Source: Campanula takesimana
Lineage: Eukaryota; Streptophyta; Magnoliopsida; Asterales; Campanulaceae
Assembly (NCBI GenBank): GCA_026119855.1
Contig: JAOWBW010002496.1
Coordinates: forward strand, 1-64,000
Length of the DNA stretch: 64,000 bases
Direction: 5' to 3'
Shown here: in pieces, positions 22,166 to 32,985 of the stretch
Position numbering within the stretch: the first letter of the stretch is position 1
Layout of the letters: each line of letters begins with the position of its first letter
Position numbers and translations under genes: made by a program
Notes under the pieces: generated by a model
Told to the model about the DNA's origin: nothing
What the model saw: the letters and a program-made list of their open reading frames with translations, nothing else
Database searches by the model: none

Positions 22166-24565
22166 ATGGCAAACACAAACACCCATATGATGCAAACATC
22201 CAATTCGAATCACTTACCGATTCTGGATGAATATAGTTTTATCTTTTGGAAAGATAGGATGATGAAATACATGATTTCATGTGATCGTAGACTGTGGACC
22301 GCGGTTACTGATGGACCATATGTTCCTATGAAAGCTAATCCACGTGCAGGAACCGCAGGAGAAGAAGCTGAAGTTAAGAAGTTAGAAAGTGAATGGACTG
22401 ATGCAGACCGCATCAATGTGGATTTTGATGGAAGAGCTATGTCCATGCTAGTGTCAGCTATTGACTTGAGGACTCATTCTAAGGTGCTTCACTGCAAAAC
22501 CGCAAAGGCTACCTGGGATGCTATAGTTGACTTTCTGGAAGGAGATTCAGATACCAAAAAGAACCGCCTCTATCAACAGAGAAGACTCTTTGACTATTTT
22601 GTTAAAGATCCTAAGGAATCTCTTAGACAATGCTATGAGAGGTTTATTGATATTGTTAATGTGTGTTTTTCTCTTGGACATGTCTATTCTAATACAGATT
22701 TGAACATGAGATTCATGCAAGCACTTGGTAGCAAATGGCTGATCAAAACTACTAACATTGAAGACAACAAGGACTTGGAAGCTCTTGATCTTCGACACTT
22801 GTATGCCATGCTGAAGGTTTTTGAATTCAAGCTTGAAGAGGTCCATGAAACCGAAAGCAGATTTAAGATACTCTCTCTAGCTGCATTCAATAATACCTCA
22901 TCTCCCATCTACAATCCAGACCATCATCAAACCGCTCCTCACCTCCACTTGCAAACCGCTCCTCCTGACCAAAATGCTCCTAGATTTAATCCTCAAACCG
23001 CACCTCCTGAGTATTACCAGCAGTCTCACCAATCCTATCCTCAATCACATCAACCATATCCTCAACCTTATCAATCTTATCAGCAGTCTCATCAACCTTA
23101 CACTCCTCCTCAAAGTTCTTATGCTCAGAGTGTAGGATCACAATCCTCAAGTTCTACTCAAGTTGATTTTGATGAAATGATGATGAAGAATTTGCTTTGT
23201 ATGTGAAGAAATACACCAAGTTCAGGAAAAACAATAGATCTCAATTTCCATCCAAAAACCCAGCAAAGTTTGTCCCTTCAACCAGATTCAACAAACTGAA
23301 GATCCCAAGACAAGGGATGACTTGGTCTGTTATAACTGCAGACAGCCAGGTCATTTTGCTTCAAGTTGTCCCAAACCGCGTTATGAAGCCGCGCCAGCAA
23401 AGAAACCATTCAACAAGAAGTTCTCGTGAAAAGAAGAGGAATGGTAGCTGACCAAGGAGATCAACCGCTGACATGGATGGGTTCAGACTCAGATGAAAGT
23501 GATGATGAAGAAACTGCAAATCTCTGCCTCATGGGATTTGAAGAAAGAATTGAAATTGACGAAAGCCTTCCACTGCCAAATCAACAAATGAAGTCAGTTT
23601 CACCTAAGACTCCTGAGGCTAGATTAAGCAAAGCTCCTACAACACCAAACTACACTCCTGAGGTTCAAGCAGACCAAAGTCATGATGACCAGGTACTAGA
23701 ACGTGCTAATATTATATGTCAACAACACACTGTGCTTAAAAAGGCATATAAACTAATGGCTGCGGAACTTGAAGAATCCCAACGTGTATGTAAATCCCAC
23801 AAGGAGGAAATTGAAAACCTCAAGCTCCAAATTGCTGGGATATCTACTATTGTGGATGAAAACCGCTATCTGAAGGACAGAACCGAGGTACTTCTCACCC
23901 AAATCCATGAGCTTACCGTACAAAGGGATGACCTTCAAAAAGTGACCGATGTATGGACTAAGTCTGGTGTCACCGTGGAACAAATCCTAAATTCACAAAT
24001 TCCTACTTCGGATAAAAGTGGATTGGGGTTTAAAACCGATGATGGGTGTAAGTGTCCTTGTCTCTGTGCCGAAGGTGGTGTGAAACCTACTGAACAAACC
24101 AAAGAAATTCCTAAGGTTAATCATGCCGGTAAAAAGGGCTCAAAACAAGAAATTAAAAGGCAAAATTATTTCTTTGAGTTTCCTAAAAACCAGACTGGGA
24201 GAGATTCAAAGTGGAAAGAGAAATCCATAGCGGCTGAGGCAACCACGGAAGTATTGAGTGATGAAACCGCTCCTAGTCGGTTTAAGGAAATTCCTATCAT
24301 TTTCCTTAAAGCCGCACCTAAGAGGAAGGTTGAGCTCAAGAAGGTAATCTTTGTTAAAGCCAAAACCGCTGACCCAGTAAAACATGAGAAACCAAAGGTC
24401 AGTAAAGGGTTTGTAAAACCGCAACCAAAACCTGGATTTATTCATTGTGCTATTTGTGCTGATTATGGTCATGGTGCTGGTCATTGTCTTTTAAGGTTGA
24501 CACCCAATGCCAAGGGACGTAAAAATCCTAAGGTCAAACAGGTGTGGGTCCCAAAAAGCTGCTAA
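22166..24565 (+). pseudogene. gag: Sire-B gag, lightly broken
   Basis: I chose the ATG at 22166 (MANTNTH) because a longer upstream reading would start at a non-ATG codon within the primer site. The capsid-like part (about 22200-22890) is intact. It is followed by a Gln/Pro/Tyr/Ser-rich stretch of SHQSYPQ-type repeats (22985-23150) absent from Sire-A. A one-base shift near 23200 and another near 23310 put the zinc knuckle CYNCRQPGHFASSC (about 23330-23372) in its own frame, and a TGA near 23429 separates the C-terminal half. That half has the acidic SDSDESDDEE patch, a coiled coil (23690-23945), SGLGFKT and a second knuckle-like CAICADYGHGAGHC (24446-24487), ending VWVPKSC-stop. Role: particle formation and RNA binding. 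Confidence 0.88.
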
Positions 24566-24619
24566 CCCTAGGACCCAAAAGAATAAGGGGGACCAAAATC
24601 TTTAATGTTTATTTTTCAG
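24542..24619 (+). other. Candidate gag-pol junction intron of Sire-B
   Basis: CAG|GTGTGG...TTTTTCAG|ATC bounds 78 nt with a CTAAC box and the gag stop codon plus two further in-frame stops. Splicing would join gag and pol in frame. The same borders and effect occur in Sire-A despite a 2-nt length difference. Readthrough would have to pass three stops. Confidence 0.5.
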
Positions 24620-27600
24620 ATCTTATGCTTTATGGCTGGAACTGCAAAGAAGAATAAGGATCTTTGGTACTTGGATAGTGGTTGCTCACGACACATGACC
24701 GGAGATAATGAACTTCTTTGTGATTTCATCAGTATGAGAGGCCCCCCAGTAGTGTTTGGAAATAACAAGAAAGGAGAAACAATAGGATATGGGGCAATCA
24801 AACGTGGAAAGGTGACCATTGAAAATGTGTCACTAGTAGAAGGACTCAAGCACAACCTTCTCTCCATATCTCAGTTTTGTGACAAAGGAATGAACTGCAA
24901 CTTTACTTCAACTAATTGTTTCATCAAAGATGCAACTTCCGGAGTCACTCTACTGACTGGCAACAGAACAGGTGATGTATATATGATAGATTTGAGTAAT
25001 ATTGTTTCTATTGCTGACCTCTGTTTTGTAGCCAAAAATGTTAGTGAAAGCAGCTGGTTATGGCATAAGCGGCTCAGCCACTTGAACTTCAAGTATCTAG
25101 CAAAACTGCAAAGGGATGGTCTTAAAAGGACTACCCAAAGTGGCTGACCATTATGATAAGAAATGTAAAGCATGCCAGCTTGGTAAGCAGCCCAAACAGT
25201 CATTTCCAAGCAAAACCGCTCTTCAACGAACCGCTGCTTACAACTGCTTCACATGGATTTATTTGGACCTGTCCCAACCGCCAGTATAGGAGGAAACCGC
25301 TATACTTGGTGGTTGTTGATGACTTTTTAAGATATACATGGGTGGAAATGATGGCCTCAAAAGATGATACTTATGGCATCGTAACCGCTCTATTTAGACA
25401 GCTCCAAACTCAGAAATTGGATGACATTGTTGCTGTGCGTTCAGATAATGGAACCGAATTTACAAACAATGGTGTTGCCCAATATTGTGATGATCATGAA
25501 TTGATCATAACTTCTCTGCCGCTGGGGTTCCACAACAGAATGGAGTTGTAGAAAGAAAGAACAGGACTTTGATTGAAGCCGGAAAGACTATGATTGCAGA
25601 AGCAAAGCTTCCCAAATACTTCTGGGCCGAAGCTGTCAATACCGCATGTTTCACCCAGAACCGCTCCCTAATCATCAAAGTTCACAAAAGACTCCTTATG
25701 AATTGTGGAGAGGCAGATCACCCAACATTGCCTTCTTTAAAATATTTGGATGCAAATGCTACATCTTATACAATGGCAGAGAGCATCGAGGTAAATTTGA
25801 TGCTAAGGCCGATGAAGGTATTTTTGTTGGTTATTCAAAACACTCTAAAGCTTTTCGTTGTTTCAATAAAACTTCATTAAAAATTGTAGAGTCAGTCCAT
25901 GTTACATTTGATGAACATGATCTTCTTGAGCCACATATGGCTCCAAATGTTGCTGATGATTTTAGTGGTTTTGAGACAGTACATCTTACCCTAATCATGC
26001 AACCGCAAATGAACAACTTACTCAAACCCCTCCATCAGGTTCTCCATCCGCTCCAAATCAAACCGAAGGTGTTGCTGTAGAACCGCACTCTTCTGATCCC
26101 ATTCAAACCGTTGATCCAGTTCCAAACATCACCTTCAATGAAGATTTCAATGAATATCAAGAAGAGCCTCCTCTAGAAAATCTTCAAGAAATAGTGGTTC
26201 ATGAAGATCTCCCTCCAGAAATCAATGAGCATAGAGACCATCCAACAACCAATGTTATAGGTCCTATCAGTTCTGGTGTTCAAACAAGAGGAAGCTTAAC
26301 TCATAGAGATAACCACAGTTTGTTCTCAACCGCACTGTTATCTCAGATGGAACCAAAGAAGGTAGATGAAGCTCTAAGTGATCCAAGTTGGGTAGTTGCA
26401 ATGCAAGAAGAGCTTAATCAGTTTGAAAGATGCAGAGTTTGGACTCTAGTTCCAAGGCCCAGAGATCACACTGTAATTGGAACAAAATGGGTATACAGAA
26501 ATAAGATGGATGAAAATGGTACTATAACAAGAAACAAAGCAAGGTTGGTTGCTCAAGGTTATAGGCAAGAAGAAGGAATTGATTATGATGAAACCTTTGC
26601 CCCTGTATCCAGACTTGAAGCCATTAGATTGTTCCTGGCCTATGCCTCCTTTAAGAAATTCAAGTTATATCAAATGGATGTGAAGAGTGCATTTCTGAAT
26701 GGTGAACTACAAGAAGAAGTTTATGTAGCTCAACCGCCAGGATTTGAAGACAATAAATATCCTAATCATGTCTTCAAGCTCAAGAAGGCCTTGTATGGAC
26801 TCAAACAAGCTCCAAGAGCATGGTATGACACTCTATCTAAATTTATTATTGAACAAGGCTTCTCTAGAGGTAAAATTGATACAACCTTGTTTATTGCTAA
26901 ACACAAAGGTCATTCATTATTAGTTCAAATATATGTTGATGATATTATTTTCGGTTCTACTAATGAAACTATGTGTGTTAAGTTTGAGAAGCTTATGAAA
27001 GGTAAATTTGAGATGAGTATGATGGGAGAGTTGACATTCTTTCTTGGACTCCAAATCAAGCAATGTCATAATGGAATCTTTATCAACCAAGCCAAATACA
27101 CCAAGACTTGATCAAGAAATTTGGGCTTGAAACCGATAAGCCAGTTGATACCCCAATGCAAAAGGCCTGCAGTTTGGATCGAGATGAACAAGGTAAGAAA
27201 GTGAATCAGACACTCAACCGAGGTATGATTGGCTCTCTTCTTTACTTAACTGCAAGTAGGCCAGATATAATGTTCAGTGTGTGTGTTTGTGCTAGATTTC
27301 AAGCTGACCCTAGAGAATCTCATCTTATAGCTGTTAAACGTATTATTAGATATTTATGTGGCTCTGTTAACCTTGGACTTTGGTACTCCAAAGAATCTTC
27401 ATTTGATTTGTTAGGTTATTCAGATGCTGACTTTGCAGCATGTAAGATTGATAGAAAGAGAACTAGTGGTACATGTCAGTTCCTTGGATCTCGGCTTGTA
27501 TCATGGTCTAGCAAGAAACAAGCATCGCTTTCAGTCTCAACCGCTGAAGCTGAATACATAGCAGCTGGAAGCTGCTGCTCTCAAATTCTCTGGATGAAAC

Positions 27601-27875
27601 AGCAGTTGGAAGACTATGAAGTATTTGAAAAGAATTGCCCTATCTACTGTGATAGTACTGCAGCAATTTCTATCTCCAACAATCCAGTTCAACACTCAAA
27701 AACCAAGCACATTGACATAAGATATCATTTCCTCAAAGATCATGTTGAAAAGAAGAATATTTTTCTAGCTAAGGTGGGAACCGATGATCAAATTGCTGAT
27801 ATTCTCACCAAACCGCTTGAAAATTCTAGGTTCTTTCATTTACGAGGAGAAATGGGTATGCTGGAACTTACTTAA
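24620..27875 (+). pseudogene. pol: Sire-B pol (protease, integrase, RT, RNase H), lightly broken
   Basis: Protease phrase LWYLDSGCSRHMTGD at about 24661-24705. GAG-pre-integrase with WHKRLSHLNF, then CKACQLGK (about 25167-25190). Integrase core with VVVDDFLRYTW and RSDNGTEF (25308-25460) and the third acidic residue in GVVERKNRT (25542-25568), which is in another frame. RT from about 26340 with TRNKARLVAQGYRQEEG and YVDDIIFGST (26932-26961). RNase H with GYSDADFAA and ADILTKPLE, ending GMLELT at 27875. Frame breaks lie near 25125, 25230-25310, 25500, 25690, 26000-26190 and 27108. The RT/RNase H half has only one break. Gene order and phrases place it with Sireviruses. Confidence 0.9.
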
Positions 27876-28330
27876 TATAATTCATGCCTATTTATTTTTT
27901 GTTCTAATAATTTTTGTGAAGTATTTTGGCTCTATTAAGAAAATGCAAATAGCTTGCGATTCAATCGACGAAACCGCAACAATAATGGTTCGGATAAAAA
28001 TTCCACTCAAACCGAAGAGTCAAGAAGAACAACTTCAGTTTGATCCAAACCGAATTGTCAAAGCAAGGATTCGGTTTTCTCTACTGAAACCGAAGACGGA
28101 TCTGAGAGATATCGGTTTCATCAAAACCGAGAATGAGGAAAAGGTAAGTCGGTTTACTCAAACCGCTCAGGTATAAAATTTCATTTTAGTCCCTACTTTA
28201 TGTCACTTCATTCTTTAAGGACCTTTTTGCAATTATCTCTGCCGCATTGAATGCGAATCGACAGGTACGCTGACGGTTAAGTTTCCTTCCGCCGTAAAGG
28301 TCGCTCCACTACCCGAGGTGGTTAATTGAG
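27876..28330 (+). promoter_or_regulatory. Sire-B pol-ORF3 spacer, dense in AACCG motifs
   Basis: Nine AAACCG or CGGTTT sites in both orientations lie between 27966 and 28180. An open frame covers part of this (to 28176) but its start overlaps the end of pol and it has no recognisable domain. I read the spacer as regulatory DNA upstream of the ORF3 promoter. Confidence 0.45.
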
Positions 28331-28465
28331 TATAAAAGACAAACCATTTTTCAATTTAACTTTTTAACTTCTTACTCTTTTTAGCAAAAACCTTCTCTCT
28401 CTCTCTGCTCGCACTCTCCTCTCTCTGTTCTCACTCAAATTTTCTTACTTAAACAATTTTTTTTA
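28331..28465 (+). promoter_or_regulatory. Internal promoter and leader of Sire-B ORF3
   Basis: TATAAAAG at 28331-28338, then about 30 bp to a likely start site and a CT-rich leader (CTCTCTCTCTCTGCTCGCAC at 28396-28415) running to ATG at 28466. Layout and composition are those of an ordinary plant polymerase II promoter. Confidence 0.55.
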
Positions 28466-31400
28466 ATGGCACCAAAGAAATCAATCGATCTTGCTTCTAC
28501 TTTTACATCTTCCAAACCTTCGAAGCCTGATATGGTATGAATTTCTGAACCCTAACTCAGTTTATTTCATTTGTCCGCCATTGTTGAAGCTTAAAAGCTT
28601 GTTCATCTTCCTTTGATCATTTTATGCTTTTTCTTCGAATTTTTGGTTGGCCTGAACTCGAATTGTCATATATATATATACTGTTTGATTACTTTATGTT
28701 GTGATTTGTGTTCAATTCTTGGGCAAAATCGATTTTGGGGTTATTTGGTGTTCTTGCGAAATTGTGCAGATTCTGGGTTCATGTGTTGTTATTTGTCTTA
28801 GTTTATTTAGAACTTTGTTAGAATCTGCCCTTTGTGATCATTTTGGTATAATTCTTTCACATTTTGGTTAAGTTTTTGTTTTGCATATTCATACTCTGTT
28901 CTTCGTGTTCTTCGTGCATTCAAACTCTTTTTCAAAATTTTCCCTCTTTGATCCGTTTTATGTTTACTGTTTGCTCATTTTTTATTTTTACATTTTTACC
29001 CTTACTCTCCTTGAACCGCATGTGTTCATTGTTAGGATTCCTTGTTATTGTTTGTAAGACTTAATCAAACCGCAGTTTGCTTAAGGATTCAAACTCTCAT
29101 TCTTTAAGCTATTTCTGACTTAGAATATTTTTTTCAGGATCCTTCAAACTTTGTACCCGGCTCTAGGATACTAGAAGAGGAAGTTAAACAAGATGCAGTT
29201 GGAAGGAAGCTCCTCAAACTATTGAGTGATGCGAAGCTGGTCCCTCTGTTCCTTATGGATGAACCGCAGTTTGTTAAAATTATCTGTGCTGAATTCTTTG
29301 AAAATGAGATTGCTACTAATGCAGCTTTGTTAGATGTAAGGGGAGAACAAATCAGAGACCTGGAAACAGGTCAGGTGAAGTATGAGGATGCTATCAAGTC
29401 CACCGTCTGTGGCAAAGAAGTGATCTTAACCGCTTCCAAAATTGCAGTCCTAGCAGGACTTGAGAATTCTGGTGTTTTGGGAATTAAACCGGAGGTTCTG
29501 AGCAATACAACTATGGAGTTAATTGGAGTTAATTCTTTCTCCACCAAGAATTCCTCCAAAAAATACTTTGGAGAAGTAATGGCTCATCTATGTGAATTAG
29601 TTGACTCTGGAGTCATGTGCAAAAATGGGAACCACAATAACTTTACAAGTAAACAGTATGCTTAATGCGTGGCAATTCTAAAAGGGAAGAAACTGCACTG
29701 GCCCAAAGTTGTGATGAAGGAGATCATTAATGCCCTAAACCGCCTCCATGCCGCTAAAGCCGCTGGGAAGTCTAAGATTAGGACCCATTGCAGGCTTCTG
29801 ACCAAGTTCTTGCATCAAGATGTGGATATCTTCAAATTCAGTTCAGATAACAAAGACTATTGGTTAGATCCAATTGAGAAATCTATTTTTGGATTATCAA
29901 AGCTTGATGCCTTCAGAACTGCATTTGGATGGCGGTATGCACAGGCAGTTTGGAATGAGGACCCTCTTCCTGAAGCCGAACGTGGACCATTTCCTGAGGC
30001 TCGGCTCAACAAGTCTGGGAAACCGTATGCTGGTGCCATTGCTGATCAGGCCCATGCTACGATGTTAAGAAATGAAGGTCAGACGGCTACTTTGAACAGA
30101 TTAGGTTTAAGCCATCTTGCCCAGACCGCAGTACAGGCTGAGGAGGAGTCTGCGGTTGAGGGGGAGCCTGCAGGTCGGTCTAAACCTGCAGCTCGTCCCA
30201 AGGAAACCGCTGCTACAAGGAAGAGAAAGGGAACCGCTCAAATCCCTTCAATTATTACTAAGGCAGACCTATTCAAACCTCCCTATAAACCCTCTTCCAA
30301 ACCGCTCTCTAAACCTTCATCTTCATTCCCTCCAATTAAACTTTCCCCTACCTTTTCAAAACCTCCAATTCCCAAACCTCAAATTAAACCCCTCTTTACA
30401 TTACATCAGAATGTGGAGAAATCCCTTAACTTTGCAATGGATGCCTCCTCTCTCAAAGCTGCCAAAGCCAAATCAATTCCAGAACTCATTCCTTCACCTC
30501 ATCTTTTCCTTCCTATCTCCTCTCCTCCTAAACCTTCATCCTCTAAACCGCCCTCTGTTCAGTTCTCTGAAGAACAGTTGGCTGAGATTTATAAAGCCTT
30601 TCCCAACCTTAAACCTTCTAATCAAACCGAGCCTGAGCAGACCGAAGAGTCTGAGGCTGCGGTTCGACCTGAGCAGACCGAAGTGTCTGAGGTTGCGGTA
30701 CAGCCTAAGCAAACCGAAGAATTTGAGGCTGCGGCTATGCCTGAGTAGACTGATGCGTCTGAGTCACTTGGTGAACCTGAGCAAGACATTGAAATCCTTA
30801 AGGTTCAACCGCCAAAGAAGAAAAGAAAGTTGGTGAAGAAAAGTGATTTTGTGGAACATTGGCAGTCGAGGCCACCAGGAGCTGTAGACTTCAGTGAGGC
30901 TGATTACAAAAGAGATCATTCACCTCATAAAGGCTCATTTGCTAAGGAGCTAAGAAAAAGGGCTGAAATGAGGAAGGCAGGCATCAATCCTATGATGATT
31001 GAGGACTCACCTCCAACACTCAAGAGAAAACTGAACTTTGATTCACCAGAACATACTCCATCTTCATCTCCAGACTTACCATATGCTGCAGCGGTTCAAC
31101 CATCACCAGTTCTCTCAACTGCTCAACCTTCGGTTTCTACATTTTCGGCTCAACCATCTTCGTCGGTTCAACCGCTAGCTTTAACTAAAGTTCAACCGTC
31201 GGTTCTATCTACTGCTTCTCCGTCGGCTCAGACAACGGTTTTAATTATCAAACCGAAATCAAGGAAAAGGAAGAATGCTGCTGAACTGGCTTCCTACTTG
31301 AAGCGGTTCAAATCAGAGACTTCAAGGGATAGAAGGGATGGGGCTCGTGCTCGTGCCGCTGCTAAAGCCGAAGAAAGTTTCTCAAGTCAGGCCGCCCCAA

Positions 31401-32517
31401 CCCTTATGCAATTTTTCCCAAAGATGATATGGAAGCTGTTGTGGACCAAATCATTCTAGCCGCTGCAGAACAGCTCTTGGCTGAAATAGCCTATCAGGTT
31501 ATGAATGATCCCACTCTTGCCTCCCAATTCTTTATGTTCTTTAATTGTCTTTGCATTCCCAATCTCTATAGATTATTCATTGTGCCTTCTCCTTCCATCT
31601 TTCTCTATGATGACTATATGAGATATGATGTTCCTCCCCCTCCTCAAACCGAAGTTATTCCTTACTATTTTTCCCTTCCTTTTGACCCCATAGAATTTGA
31701 AACCGCCATTAGGGTGTCTATGGGTGAAACCTTAGAAGATGCACATACTCTCTTGAAAGGAAAATCTAAACTGCATTCTTCTCCTTCCCATCAAACCGAT
31801 GATACCATCTTTCTCTCCGATGATGATACCGATGAGGATGCACCTATTCCTGACTATACACCTTCTGATGAACCGCCCTCTTCAATTCATTCCTATCCAA
31901 TTCTACCTCTTCATGCTACAACCGCCGATTTAATAGATGCGGTTAGGAATATTCAAGTTCATCAGCAAACCGCTACCTCTCGGTTTGACACTCATCTCCT
32001 CACTATACAATCTGATCTTGATGCCATTAAGGGGGAGAGAGTGAATGAGAGATTTGATGATAGATCAATACAACAACAACTAGATGAGAGATTGAACTTC
32101 ATTTTGGAAAATCAACTGGCTCTTCAAGATCTTGTCAGAAGCAACAATGATCTTTGCAACTTAAAGTTTCAAGCCGTTGATGCAACACTTCAATCTGTTG
32201 TTGAGAAACTTGACATTTTGGCCCAGCATGAGTTTGATTCTTCTGAGCTTATCCTGCATAGAACCGGGAAACTTGTCAAGCAAGCCGCTGTAATTGAATT
32301 AAAGATTGATGAACCGACTGAAGTTCGGCTTCGTGCAGCTGACTTTGTTTTTGAAGCCGCCCGTGGCTCCGGTTCTAGGAATGATGATCAAACCGCCCCT
32401 GCTGTTAATGCTCAAGCCGCAGAAGAACAAGCTGCTCCAGACGCTCAAACCGATCAGAACCAAACCGCAGATGATGTTGCTGCTGCAAGGGGTTCTGTTG
32501 CAGATGAAGTAGACTAG
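28466..32517 (+). pseudogene. Sire-B third gene (ORF3): spliced nuclear-type coiled-coil protein, lightly decayed
   Basis: Function unknown. Exon 1 is 28466-28534 (23 codons, MAPKKSIDLAS..., basic). A GTATGA...TTTTCAG intron (28535-29137, 603 nt, phase 0) precedes exon 2 (29138-32517). Exon 2 opens DPSNFVPG, matching DLSHFIPG of Sire-A, and continues with DAVGR, EFF and LVDSGVMCKNGNHNNF (about 29598-29645). A Pro/Ser/Lys-rich part has EQTE(E/V) repeats (30625-30750), an SV40-like nuclear signal PKKKRKL (30812-30832), a second basic cluster SRKRKN...KRFK (31254-31310) and a C-terminal heptad-rich coiled coil (about 31920-32260). Damage: TAA at 29663, TAG at 30726 (a CAG-to-TAG change within the EQTE repeat) and a one-base shift near 31430. 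Undamaged length would be about 1150 residues. No membrane segment or signal peptide. Transcription probably starts at its own TATA box. Confidence 0.75.
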
Positions 32518-32985
32518 ATTTCATTTCTTAGTCTTTCTTTTTGATGTCTCTTGTAATTCATACATTGTAAGTTACTATCCTTTATGATTGAATTATAATG
32601 AGAATGACTGCATAGCATTCTGTTTCCAAAACTTTGTTTATTCAAACTGCTTGTTTGTGAAACAATGCTTGCATTTCTTAAAACCTCATGCACTACATTC
32701 ATCATGAAAATACTTTTAAGTGCATTGTGTTTTAAACATTCAGTTTAAACATGCATTTCTGATTCTCAAAATCATATCATTCTATATGCATCTGAATGTA
32801 TTTCTTTTCTATCTTTTCTTCATTTCCTTTGTTTTTGATAGATTAGAAATCTATGATCTAGCATAGTGTGTGCATTGACTTGGGACATGCAATTTCATGA
32901 AATTTATTTCAGACATGTTCTTACCAAGTACAATGTTTTGCTATTATCATAGTGTGGTAATGGCATCAATCAAAGAAGGGGAGAT
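32518..32985 (+). other. Sire-B 3' untranslated region and polypurine tract
   Basis: AT-rich sequence after ORF3, ending with the purine run AAAGAAGGGGAGA (32972-32984) directly before the 3' LTR. No ORF. Confidence 0.85.

Noticed and set aside
28864..29064. Hydrophobic frame in the ORF3 intron that could be read as membrane segments
   Set aside because: It lies wholly inside the 603-nt intron, in T-rich DNA, so it gives no support for an envelope-like protein.
30117..30836. 239-codon Leu/Pro/Arg-rich frame inside Sire-B ORF3
   Set aside because: It is an alternative frame of the low-complexity Pro/Ser/Lys region; the ORF3 frame continues on both sides of it.
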